From JANQJA01 sp965267485 (lineage in GTDB: Bacteria; Pseudomonadota; Gammaproteobacteria; Pseudomonadales; Azotimanducaceae), in assembly GCA_965267485.1 (NCBI GenBank), contig OZ254080.1:1860001-1924000 (forward strand): DNA of 64,000 nt, read 5' to 3'. The position numbers and the translations under genes were made by a program. Below, in pieces: positions 1 to 7,528 of the stretch. Every line of letters begins with the position of its first letter. The first letter of the stretch is position 1. A model generated the notes under the pieces. That model was given only the letters and a program-made list of their open reading frames with translations, did not search any database and was not told the DNA's origin.

Positions 1-2
1 CA

Positions 3-1139
3 AGGCGCTGGATCAAAGCCGAGTTCGACCGGATATCCGCGGCTTGCGGCGGCTGTCTGGAGGTTTACTTCCAGCGCGAGGTTGTCCCCGAGGCGAGACG
101 CATTCCCGAACCGACGGAAATCGTCAACGTGATCGCGATCCTGCGTGGCACCACGGACCCGGAGCGGTACGTCATCATGTCTGGCGATATCGATTCGCGC
201 GTGTCCGACCCGCTGAATGGCGTCGACGACTCACCCGGTGCCAACGACAATGCGTCGGGCATGGCAGGCGCCATCGAGGCGGCAAGAGTCCTGTCGAAAT
301 ATCGCTTCCCGGCGTCGATCGTGTTTGCCGGCCTGTCCGGCGAGGAGCAGGGGCTTTACGGCGGGCAGATCATGGCCCGGCAGGCAAAGGCGGATGGCTG
401 GAAGATCGAGGCTGTGCTCAACAACGACATGATCGGCAATATCTCTGGCATCAATGGCGTCACGGACAACACCACGGCGCGCATTTTCTCGGAAGCGACA
501 CGCCCGACGGAGACGGAGGAGGAGCGCAGAATACGGCGCTTCACCGGCGGCGAGAACGACTCCCCCTCCCGTAACGTCGCCCGATACGTTGACCGGATGG
601 CGGATGAGTACATCACGAACCTCGATACGATGATGATCTATCGGCTCGACCGATTCGGTCGTGGTGGTCACCATCGACCTTTCAATGATGAAGGCTTTCC
701 CGGTGTTCGCATCATGGAGACGAATGAACACTATGATCGTCAGCATCAGGATCTGCGCAACGAGGACGGTCGTCACTATGGTGACACCATCGACTTCGTC
801 GACTTCGACTATGCCGCCAAGCTCACCGGATTGAACGCGGTTGCACTCGCGTCGATGGCATGGGCGCCGGCACCCCCTTCCAACGTCTCGATTGAGGGGA
901 TTGTGTCGCCGGATACGACGCTGAAGTGGAGCCGTGTCGATGGTGCGACGAACTACCGCGTCTATTGGCGACTGACGACAGACGCGCAGTGGCGCTGGTC
1001 CCGCGATACCGGGGACGTCACTGAATTCACGCTCGAGAACGTGGTGATCGATAACTACATCTTCGGCGTGGCAAGCGTGAGCGATGAGGGCTTCGAGAGT
1101 CCGGTCGTATTCCCGGGGCCGATCGGGAAATTCTGGTGA
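3..1139 (+). CDS. M28-family zinc peptidase with C-terminal FN3-like domain (5' truncated)
   Basis: The reading frame is open from the left edge, so the N-terminus lies outside the window. The visible part is a peptidase M28 (aminopeptidase-type) catalytic domain: GDIDSR, then PGANDNASG, GEEQGLYGG, NNDMIGN and a final histidine region (NEHYDRQHQD). Family knowledge: M28 enzymes bind two zincs through His-Asp-Glu-Asp/Glu-His. The usual first motif is GHxDSR, but here Asp replaces His, and ANDN replaces the common ADDN. After about position 870 comes a roughly 90-residue fibronectin type III-like domain (VSIEGIVSPDTTLKWSRV, then YRVYWR). It is probably exported, but the signal peptide is not visible. 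The stop codon overlaps the GTG start of the next gene by 4 bp. The family call is firm; whether the altered ligand set is active is not known. Confidence 0.85.
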   Translation, partial: RRWIKAEFDRISAACGGCLEVYFQREVVPEARRIPEPTEIVNVIAILRGTTDPERYVIMSGDIDSRVSDPLNGVDDSPGANDNASGMAGAIEAARVLSKYRFPASIVFAGLSGEEQGLYGGQIMARQAKADGWKIEAVLNNDMIGNISGINGVTDNTTARIFSEATRPTETEEERRIRRFTGGENDSPSRNVARYVDRMADEYITNLDTMMIYRLDRFGRGGHHRPFNDEGFPGVRIMETNEHYDRQHQDLRNEDGRHYGDTIDFVDFDYAAKLTGLNAVALASMAWAPAPPSNVSIEGIVSPDTTLKWSRVDGATNYRVYWRLTTDAQWRWSRDTGDVTEFTLENVVIDNYIFGVASVSDEGFESPVVFPGPIGKFW

Positions 1140-1783
1140 GTGAGATCGATATCGAGTCCATTGGCGAATCGTTACCGCTGCTGGAAGGGATTCGCACGAC
1201 CCGCGCCATCAGACGACTGTTACCCGACCCGGTGCCTGTCGAACTGGTGCGAAAGGTCTGTGAGGCAGGCACCTTTGCGCCAAGCGGCGGCAATCGCCAG
1301 CCCTGGTTCTTCATTGCCGTCATGGACGAGGCGCGGCGAGCGAAGATCGCTGACCTCTATCGGCAGACTTTCCGCGCCTATATCGCGCCGGCGATCGAGG
1401 CGGCAAAGGATCCCGATTACCCGCCCGCCAAGCGACGGAACATGAAAGCCGCGATCTATCTGGCAGAACATCTCCACGAGGCGCCGGTCCTGCTGTTCGT
1501 TGCAGGATGGACGCGGCGCAACGAACCCCAACTCCAGGCGCTGTTTCCGGCCATCCAGAATGTGCTGCTCGCGTGCAGGGCCGTCGGACTTGGCGCTTCG
1601 CTGACGACCGCACATCGTGCCCATGGTCGCGAGATTGACGAGATGCTCGGGCTCGACCCGGATAAAACGCCGTCCTGCGCAATGATTCCAATCGGCTGGC
1701 CCAAAGGGAAATACGGCCGGCCGACCCGACGCTCGATCGACGAGTGCTTCTTCGTCGACGAGGTCCCCGCGAAAACCAATTAA
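1136..1783 (+). CDS. Nitroreductase family protein
   Basis: This 215-aa protein is a flavin-dependent nitroreductase-like NAD(P)H oxidoreductase. The N-terminus has the family FMN-binding signature TTRAIRRLLPDPVP followed by CEAGTFAPSGGNRQPW, and a C-terminal GWPKGKYGRP segment typical of the fold. GTG at 1136 is chosen because it gives a 4-bp GTGA overlap with the peptidase stop and the frame has no better start. The substrate is unknown. Neighbouring thiolase and DUF35 genes suggest a catabolic setting, but nothing in the protein shows which compound is reduced. Confidence 0.85.
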   Translation: MSEIDIESIGESLPLLEGIRTTRAIRRLLPDPVPVELVRKVCEAGTFAPSGGNRQPWFFIAVMDEARRAKIADLYRQTFRAYIAPAIEAAKDPDYPPAKRRNMKAAIYLAEHLHEAPVLLFVAGWTRRNEPQLQALFPAIQNVLLACRAVGLGASLTTAHRAHGREIDEMLGLDPDKTPSCAMIPIGWPKGKYGRPTRRSIDECFFVDEVPAKTN

Positions 1784-1803
1784 CCCCACAAGAGGACACT
1801 TCA

Positions 1804-2220
1804 TTGGCTGATCGATCGAAACTGCCGGTGCCGAAGCCAACACCGGAGACCGCCCATTTCTGGGAGGGAACAAAGGCGGGCGAGCTTCGGCTCCAACGCT
1901 GCAAGCCCTGCAACAAGACCTATTTTCCGCCGCGCCCGTTCTGCCCGGAATGCCTGTCGGACGATGTGGAGGTTTTCACTGCATCGGGCAGGGCGACCCT
2001 CTACAGCTACATCATCAATCACCGCCCGCATCCGGCGTTCGACGGCCCGTATTCGATCGCGCTCGTCGAACTCGAGGAGGGCCCGCACCTGATGACGAAC
2101 ATCGTTGGTGTCGAGCAGACGCCAGATGCCCTCAGCCTGGACATGCCCCTCGAGGTGACGTTCGAAGCGCTGGGAGATGAGATGGTGCCGTACTTCAAGC
2201 CGGTGGAGGGTCGAGCATGA
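1804..2220 (+). CDS. DUF35 zinc-ribbon/OB-fold protein, thiolase partner
   Basis: This 138-aa protein has an N-terminal rubredoxin-like zinc ribbon (CKPCNKTYFPPRPFCPEC, two CxxC pairs) and a C-terminal OB-fold typical of DUF35. Family knowledge: these small proteins bind thiolase-like or lipid-transfer-type enzymes and take part in CoA-ester binding; in steroid side-chain degradation they form aldolase complexes. The TTG at 1804 is preferred because it follows an AAGAGGA ribosome-binding site at about 8 bp and gives an N-terminus (MADRSKLPVPKPTPET) like others in the family. The last 4 bp overlap the thiolase start (ATGA), so the two subunits are probably translationally coupled. A second pair of the same type lies at 63200-64000. 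Confidence 0.85.
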   Translation: MADRSKLPVPKPTPETAHFWEGTKAGELRLQRCKPCNKTYFPPRPFCPECLSDDVEVFTASGRATLYSYIINHRPHPAFDGPYSIALVELEEGPHLMTNIVGVEQTPDALSLDMPLEVTFEALGDEMVPYFKPVEGRA

Positions 2221-3365
2221 AGCCAGGAAGCGTAGCAATCGTTGGTGCATCGGAAACCACGGATCTCGGCGAGATCCCGCACCTCAGCCAGATCGGTCTG
2301 CATGCCGACGCGGCGATCAATGCCATGCGCGATGCGGGCCTGAAGCCGGGCGACATTGACGGGATCGCCTGTGCGGGCGAATCGCCGACGGCAGTAGCCC
2401 ACTATCTCGGCATCAAGCCGGCTTACGCCGACGGGACCGCGGTTGGCGGATGCTCGTTCATGCTGCACGTGCGGCACGCGGCTGCCGCCATCAACGAGGG
2501 CTTGTGCACGACCGTGCTGATCACGCATGGCGAGAGCGGGCGATCCAACGTCGGACGCGGCGGTCGCCGGCCGGGTGGCGGTGGTGCGGCATTGCCGGGC
2601 CAGTTCGAGGCAGCGTACGGGGGGATGGGACCCACGACCTCATTCACATTGCCGGTACTCAGATACCTCAAGGAAACCGGCACCTCGATGGAGCAACTCG
2701 CGAACGTCGCAGTCGTGCAGCGGGAATGGGCCTCGAAGAATCCGCGCGCCAAGCTGCAGGACCTGACGTCGGTCGATGAGGTCCTGAACGACCGCATCAT
2801 CGCGTGGCCATTCACGAAACCCATGTGCTGCCTCGTCACTGATGGCGGTGGTGCGCTGATCCTGACGAGTGCCGAACGCGCCGGTGACTTTCCGACGAAG
2901 CCGGTCTACATCCTCGGGACTGGCGAGAGTGTCGAAACGCCCATGGTGAGCCAGATGTATGACAAGACGCGTTCGACCGCATTCCGGATCTCCGGCAAGA
3001 AGGCGTTCGATGAAGCGGGCATCAGCCATGACGATGTCGATCACCTGATGGTCTACGATGCGTTCGCGCACCTGCCGCTGTATGGACTCGAAGACCTCGG
3101 CTTCTGCGGTCGCGGTGAGGCGGGGGCCTTCATTGAGGAAGGCAACACGCGACCCGGTGGCAAGCTGCCGCTCAATACCAACGGCGGCGGGTTGAGCTAC
3201 ACGCACTCTGGCATGTACGGCATGTTCGCGCTGCAGGAGAGTGTTCGCCAGCTTCGGGGCACGGCGCCGGCACAGGTCGAAGGCGCTTCGATCTCGGTCT
3301 GCCAGGGCGTTGGTGGCATGTTCGCCGCGGCGGGTACCGTCATCATGTCGAACGAGGCGCCGTAG
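2217..3365 (+). CDS. Thiolase-like / lipid-transfer-type acyl-CoA acyltransferase
   Basis: This 382-aa protein belongs to the SCP2-type thiolase group that pairs with DUF35. Visible features are an N-terminal AIVGASET strand, the VGGCSFMLHVRHAAAAI segment where the thiolase nucleophile region lies, MVYDAFAHLPLYGLEDLGF, and the C-terminal GGGLSYTHSGMYGMF histidine loop. It probably cleaves or forms C-C bonds in a CoA ester together with the upstream zinc-ribbon protein; thiolase and retro-aldolase activity cannot be told apart from sequence. It starts inside the stop codon of the DUF35 gene. The partial thiolase at the right end of the window is a paralogue sharing the GGCSF motif. Confidence 0.85.
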   Translation: MKPGSVAIVGASETTDLGEIPHLSQIGLHADAAINAMRDAGLKPGDIDGIACAGESPTAVAHYLGIKPAYADGTAVGGCSFMLHVRHAAAAINEGLCTTVLITHGESGRSNVGRGGRRPGGGGAALPGQFEAAYGGMGPTTSFTLPVLRYLKETGTSMEQLANVAVVQREWASKNPRAKLQDLTSVDEVLNDRIIAWPFTKPMCCLVTDGGGALILTSAERAGDFPTKPVYILGTGESVETPMVSQMYDKTRSTAFRISGKKAFDEAGISHDDVDHLMVYDAFAHLPLYGLEDLGFCGRGEAGAFIEEGNTRPGGKLPLNTNGGGLSYTHSGMYGMFALQESVRQLRGTAPAQVEGASISVCQGVGGMFAAAGTVIMSNEAP

Positions 3366-3448
3366 CGCGCCTCGCCTGCGGGCGTCGGGGAGGACAGGCC
3401 GATCTCGATCTGCCCTCCCTGATGCCCGCTTTCGCTTGCCTCGGAATT

Positions 3449-3463
3449 TAATGGGTGTCATTA
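3449..3463. promoter_or_regulatory. Predicted TetR operator, TAATG-N5-CATTA copy 1
   Basis: The sequence TAATGGGTGTCATTA is a near-perfect inverted repeat with one arm mismatch. It matches four other intergenic copies (6460, 11765, 16742, 17911). It lies 75 bp upstream of the DsbA-like gene and contains the out-of-place GTG at 3455, which argues against that GTG as a start codon. Binding by the TetR protein encoded at 6487 is an inference. Confidence 0.6.
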
Positions 3464-3538
3464 TTTGGTGATGAAAATCATCACCCTTCAGCCTGCAGGC
3501 GCCCGGTGAACCTCAGGACTCGGCTGCGCTCTCGATTC

Positions 3539-4771
3539 ATGCGTATCGTCAGCAGCGAGCGGTATCAGCAGCTTGCTCGTCGACGCGCGCGCTTTCGGCG
3601 TCGGCTGACGTCCGAGCCTGCCACCGTTCATTACTTTCACGAGGTGGCAGACCCGTATTCGCACCTCGTCGTGCAGCGTCTCGATGCGCTCCGCGACAAG
3701 TACGCGCTTGGCTTCAGGGTTCACCTGACGACACCCGCGTCGGATGCCTACCGCGGTGATGCCTCACGCTACTGGGCGTGGGCTCGAACCGACGCCGCCA
3801 GTATCGCCCGTGGTTTCGGTGTCTCGTTTCCCGAGGCCGCGGTGGCCCCTGCACAGGCGGCCGAACATGCCGCGATTGCGGCGCTGGCGCGGGCCGTCGA
3901 TTCGCCGGAGTTTGCGCCGATGGCGATCGAGATCGGTCATGCCCTCTGGTCCGGTCACCCGGATTCAGCCGGCGCCCCGAAACCTTCGTGCGAGGCCGCG
4001 AACCAGCTCCGTGCACGCCTCGGCCACTACGCCGGTGGCATGCTCTACTTCGAGGGTGAGTGGTACTGGGGGCTGGATCGGCTCGAACTCCTCGAGCGGC
4101 GGCTGATTGAAGAAGGCTTTGGTGATGGCGAGCCGGTTGTCACGACGCCCGAATTCACGGCTCCGGCGTGCCCGACCCTCAAACTCGAAGTCTTTCCGAG
4201 TCTTCGCAGCCCGTACACCGCCATCAGCTTTGATCGCACCCTCGCACTGGCGGAACGAACCGGCGTTCAACTCGTGGTGCGCCCCGTCATGCCGATGATG
4301 ATGCGCGGTGTGCCGGCGCCGGGAAAGAAGGGCGCCTACATCATCATGGATGCCGGCCGGGAGGCGCGTCGGTATGGGGTTCCGTTTGGCCGGATTGTGG
4401 ATCCCTTCGGTGAGCCGGTGAAGCTGGCCTATTCCCTGTATCCGCTCGCGGCTGAGGCTGGCCTCGAGCGGGCTTTCATCTCACGCTACCTCACGGCGGC
4501 CTGGGCGGAGGGTGTCGACATCACCGGTGCAGCCGGCCTGAAGCTGGTGATCGAAGACATCGGTCTCTGCTGGCAGGATGCGGAACCGCTCCTCGGCGGC
4601 ACTCAGGCAGAGGCCATGCTGGAGCAAAACGTCAGCGACATGCTGCAGGCCGGGCTCTGGGGCGTTCCCAGTTTTCGTGTGTCGGGCGGCGATGCACCAC
4701 CGTTCAGTTGTTGGGGCCAGGATCGGCTCTGGCGCGTTGAAGAAGAACTCATCAGAAGGACAGAAGCATGA
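3539..4771 (+). CDS. Tandem DsbA/HCCA-like (GST kappa fold) protein
   Basis: This 410-aa protein looks like two fused thioredoxin-like DsbA-family domains of the 2-hydroxychromene-2-carboxylate isomerase / GST-kappa type, each normally about 200 residues. Domain 1 spans about residues 28-200 (VHYFHEVADPYSHLVVQRLD). Domain 2 spans about 215-400 (LEVFPSLRSPYTAISFDRTL) and ends with the family signature LWGVPSF plus WGQDRL. Neither half has a CxxC, so a disulfide role is unlikely; glutathione-dependent isomerase or transferase activity fits better. ATG 3539 is chosen over GTG 3455 because the latter lies inside the predicted operator. It overlaps the next gene by 4 bp, forming an operon with the MBL hydrolase. 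Confidence 0.75.
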   Translation: MRIVSSERYQQLARRRARFRRRLTSEPATVHYFHEVADPYSHLVVQRLDALRDKYALGFRVHLTTPASDAYRGDASRYWAWARTDAASIARGFGVSFPEAAVAPAQAAEHAAIAALARAVDSPEFAPMAIEIGHALWSGHPDSAGAPKPSCEAANQLRARLGHYAGGMLYFEGEWYWGLDRLELLERRLIEEGFGDGEPVVTTPEFTAPACPTLKLEVFPSLRSPYTAISFDRTLALAERTGVQLVVRPVMPMMMRGVPAPGKKGAYIIMDAGREARRYGVPFGRIVDPFGEPVKLAYSLYPLAAEAGLERAFISRYLTAAWAEGVDITGAAGLKLVIEDIGLCWQDAEPLLGGTQAEAMLEQNVSDMLQAGLWGVPSFRVSGGDAPPFSCWGQDRLWRVEEELIRRTEA

Positions 4772-5802
4772 TGAACAGATTTCTACTCTTCTTGGGTGTC
4801 GTTGTGATCATCGCTGGCGCTGCCTATATGTTCGTGATGAATACGGCGACTGGCCAGAATTTCCTGCTGTCACGCGCGGCGACCGCGATGGCCGGTTCCA
4901 CGGCGCAGTCCGCGGACGGTATCCACGTGTTCGTTTGTGGCAGTGCCGCGCCATTGCCGACTGAAGGCAGGGATCAGGCCTGCCTTGCGGTCAGGACGCC
5001 TGACCATCACTTCATCATCGATGCGGGTTCCGGCTCCGGCAACAACATCCGGCTCAGCGGACTGCCCGGCCAGTCGCTGAACGGTGTTCTGATCACACAC
5101 TTCCACTCGGACCACATCGCTGCGATCCCCAACATCAATCTCGGTTCGTGGGTCGCCGGTCGCGAGGGTCCTCTGAAAGTCTATGGGCCTCCGGGCATCG
5201 AACGCGTGGTTGACGGCTTCAACGAAGCCTTTGCGCAGGATCGTGAGTATCGTACGGCCCACCACGGGCAGGACTTCATGCCGATTGAGTACGGGCTGCT
5301 GGAGGCGGTCGCGCACCCGGTCGAGTCGACGCTCGAGTTCGGCGATCTGTCCATTACCTCGTTTGCTGTCGATCACTCGCCGATCAAACCGGCAGTCGGG
5401 TACCGCTTTGATTACAAGGGTCGCTCCGTCGTGATCACCGGTGACACGATCGTCACCGACCGCCTCAGGGAGGTCATTGATGACGCAGACCTGCTGTTCT
5501 CTGACGCCTTGTCACTGCCGATCGTGCAGACGTTGCAAGCGGCGGCGGAGGCGAATGGTCAGACGCGGCTGGTGAAGATTCTGGTGGATATCCAGGACTA
5601 CCACGCCTCGGTGGCAGACGTCGCAGAACTCAAGCGCTCAACCGGCGTCGGCATGATTGCGCTGTATCACCTTGTGCCCGGGCCGCGAAATGCCCTGATG
5701 GAAAACATGTTCGAGCGCGAGATGACCGATGGCATGGTGCTGACACGCGACCGCATGTGGTTCTCGCTTCCGGCGGGCAGCGATGCAATCGAGGTTCGCT
5801 AG
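4768..5802 (+). CDS. Membrane-anchored MBL-fold hydrolase (RNase Z/arylsulfatase-like)
   Basis: This 344-aa protein has an N-terminal membrane anchor (residues about 4-22, FLLFLGVVVIIAGAAYMF) and then a metallo-beta-lactamase domain with the metal motif THFHSDHIAA, a later DHSP histidine, GDT and YH near the end. The pattern (HxHxDH, DHSP, ITGDT) resembles the RNase Z-like branch that includes alkylsulfatase/arylsulfatase-type and phosphonate-related hydrolases, so the substrate is open. It starts with ATG 4768 behind AGAAGGA and overlaps the upstream stop. A related soluble protein is encoded at 19056-19877. The 3' end overlaps the convergent gene at 5799 by 4 bp. Confidence 0.75.
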   Translation: MMNRFLLFLGVVVIIAGAAYMFVMNTATGQNFLLSRAATAMAGSTAQSADGIHVFVCGSAAPLPTEGRDQACLAVRTPDHHFIIDAGSGSGNNIRLSGLPGQSLNGVLITHFHSDHIAAIPNINLGSWVAGREGPLKVYGPPGIERVVDGFNEAFAQDREYRTAHHGQDFMPIEYGLLEAVAHPVESTLEFGDLSITSFAVDHSPIKPAVGYRFDYKGRSVVITGDTIVTDRLREVIDDADLLFSDALSLPIVQTLQAAAEANGQTRLVKILVDIQDYHASVADVAELKRSTGVGMIALYHLVPGPRNALMENMFEREMTDGMVLTRDRMWFSLPAGSDAIEVR

Positions 5803-6416
5803 CGTCGCCAGATGAAGAGATCGACGAGCGAGATGATCGTGAAGAGCAACAACGCCAGCAGGAACCGCGGATCGGCATAGTAGAGTATGCCCTCGACCGG
5901 GAACGCGATGGTTTTCTCCAGCGCCGCGATCTTGAAGCCGTGCCGTTCGGCGAATGCGGGGTTGGTCGCAATCTCCATCATGTCGCGCCGGCTGCGATAG
6001 CGCATCAGGGCGCCCTGGTCCCATATTTCGGCTCCTTCGATCCCCGTGAGATCGAGGGACGCGGCAACCGCGCGGCCCGCAAAGATCGGGTGGCAGGCTC
6101 GGGCGAACAGCGCCGGGTACATGTATTCCATATATCGTCCGAGCAGTGAGTCGGCAGATTCGCCGGGCGCTGCGCCCGGGACATCGGGGGGATCATCCGC
6201 CATGTCGATGACGTTCACCATGATGAACTGGCTGCCCGTGTCAGACTCGAGAAAGGACCGCAGCCGTTCGACTCTCGCGCTGTCGTCGGCCTCAGCCATT
6301 CGACTGAGGTACACTGAGATTTCTTCCTCCGTCAGCGGTCCGTCTGTGTCGGTATACCAGAATGTGAATACCGCCCAGCAGAGGAGGCCGGCAATCCAGA
6401 GAATCGTGCGTACCAT
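5799..6416 (-). CDS. Membrane protein with a DUF1330-like domain
   Basis: This 205-aa protein has one membrane segment at each end: an N-terminal helix (TILWIAGLLCWAVFTFWY) and a C-terminal one (FLLALLLFTIISLVDLFIW). The segment between them ends with RYRSRRDMMEIATNPAFAERH, very like the YPSRTAMMEMMSSKDYQASAVH stretch of the DUF1330-like protein at 13557. A membrane-tethered dimeric alpha/beta-barrel domain is therefore likely. ATG 6416 follows GGACAGGA; an in-frame GTG at 6452 has no visible ribosome-binding site. It diverges from the TetR gene across the palindrome at 6460-6474 and is probably controlled by it. Function unknown. Confidence 0.6.
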   Translation of the reverse strand: MVRTILWIAGLLCWAVFTFWYTDTDGPLTEEEISVYLSRMAEADDSARVERLRSFLESDTGSQFIMVNVIDMADDPPDVPGAAPGESADSLLGRYMEYMYPALFARACHPIFAGRAVAASLDLTGIEGAEIWDQGALMRYRSRRDMMEIATNPAFAERHGFKIAALEKTIAFPVEGILYYADPRFLLALLLFTIISLVDLFIWRR

Positions 6417-6459
6417 ATTCCTGTCCGGATTGAATTTTCTGGCAGTATCCACCAGAATC

Positions 6460-6474
6460 TAATGAATGTCATTA
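6460..6474. promoter_or_regulatory. Predicted TetR operator, TAATG-N5-CATTA copy 2
   Basis: TAATGAATGTCATTA is a perfect 6-bp inverted repeat (TAATGA/TCATTA) with a 3-bp spacer. It sits 12 bp upstream of the TetR start codon and 43 bp upstream of the divergent membrane protein gene, the normal place for an autoregulatory TetR operator. This copy ties the five-site family to this particular regulator. Confidence 0.75.
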
Positions 6475-6486
6475 AAGGAAAGCAAG

Positions 6487-7155
6487 GTGTCTGACGCGGG
6501 AGCAAACCGGGCCGACCAGACCCGTGAGCGTCTGATGCGTGCTGCCGAACACCTGTTCGCGGCCGAGGGCATCGAGAATGTCTCGGTGCGGGCAATCCTG
6601 CGGGAAGCCGGGCAACGAAACGAGTCGGCGCTGCACTACCACTTTGGCAGCAAAGCGGGACTCATCGAGGCGCTTCAGACGGAGCGCGTTCAGCAGGTTG
6701 TGGATTTGCGCCGTGCCGCGATTGATGACGCGACGGCCGGCGGACGCGAGCCATCGGTTCGCGAACTGTGCTTTCTGATGATCGATGCACCGTTTCGCCT
6801 GTGTGCGCGCGACAGGGGGTTCCGGGATTTCATCAGCGTATTCGGGCAACGGCTGGTTGTCGCCGATCGCCCGGTGAACGCTCACCTGCTGGGGCGCCGG
6901 GATACTCGACTGGGCGAGGTCAGCGCACTGCTTCGGCGCCAATTGGCGTCGCTTGATGATCGACTGTTCGAGATGCGACTCGAGAGCCTTTCCCGATTCA
7001 CGTTGTTGGCGATGTCGCGGCGCGCGCGAAACGGGGGCAGTTTTCGTGGCAAGTCGGCGCAACTGTTTGTCAACGACCTCGCCGACACCATGGCGGGAAT
7101 GCTGCTTGCGCCGGTTTCGGAAGAGACGAGAGAGGTACTGGATGGCGAGGGATAG
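6487..7155 (+). CDS. TetR-family transcriptional regulator (predicted regulon master)
   Basis: This 222-aa protein begins with a TetR DNA-binding domain: TRERLMRAAEHLFAAEGIENVSVRAILREAG followed by the recognition helix region SALHYHFGSKAGLIEAL (about residues 13-60). The ligand-binding part resembles no specific subfamily I can name. GTG 6487 is chosen because AAAGGAAAGCAAG precedes it; the earlier ATG 6466 lies inside the palindrome and has no ribosome-binding site. It heads an operon with the membrane protein (7142) and sulfatase (7525). The five matching palindromes in this window suggest control of GSTs, sulfatases, DsbA-like proteins, an esterase and a selenoprotein. The inducer is unknown. 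Confidence 0.85.
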   Translation: MSDAGANRADQTRERLMRAAEHLFAAEGIENVSVRAILREAGQRNESALHYHFGSKAGLIEALQTERVQQVVDLRRAAIDDATAGGREPSVRELCFLMIDAPFRLCARDRGFRDFISVFGQRLVVADRPVNAHLLGRRDTRLGEVSALLRRQLASLDDRLFEMRLESLSRFTLLAMSRRARNGGSFRGKSAQLFVNDLADTMAGMLLAPVSEETREVLDGEG

Positions 7156-7528
7156 ACTGATACGGCTGCTTGCGGCGCTGCCCGGCGTGCTGATGCTCAT
7201 CAATGGGATTGGCTTCGTCGTCGACCCGGCGGGCGCGGCGGAAGGCCTGGGCATGCCACTGCTGGATGGCCTGGCGCGGAGCACCCAGGTTGGCGACTTC
7301 ACTTCCTTCTTCGTCGCCTGCGCGATTTTTGTATTTCTGGGTGCGGCGCTCAGGTCCTGGCAATGGCTCGGCGCCGGCGCCATTCTGCTCGGTCTCGCGG
7401 CACTTTTCAGGACAACAGCTGCGCTTTTTCACGGCGCCGAGTTCGCCACACAGTTCATCATCGCGGAACTCATCATGGCCGCCTGGCTGGCGGGTTTCGC
7501 GATCTGGTTCGCAAGGACGCCGCGTTGA
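7142..7528 (+). CDS. Small four-helix integral membrane protein
   Basis: This 128-aa hydrophobic protein has about four predicted membrane helices (LLAALPGVLMLINGIGFVV; FTSFFVACAIFVFLGAAL; WLGAGAILLGLAALF; FIIAELIMAAWLAGFAIWF). The layout recalls DUF4345-like membrane proteins, but I cannot assign the family firmly. ATG 7142 follows AGAGAGG and overlaps the 3' end of the TetR gene by 14 bp; its stop overlaps the TTG start of the sulfatase. Translational coupling in one operon is therefore likely. Function unknown. Confidence 0.7.
   Translation: MARDRLIRLLAALPGVLMLINGIGFVVDPAGAAEGLGMPLLDGLARSTQVGDFTSFFVACAIFVFLGAALRSWQWLGAGAILLGLAALFRTTAALFHGAEFATQFIIAELIMAAWLAGFAIWFARTPR

Noticed and set aside
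3455..3538. Upstream GTG start for the DsbA-like protein
   Set aside because: The GTG lies inside the predicted operator and the extra residues have no similarity to the family.
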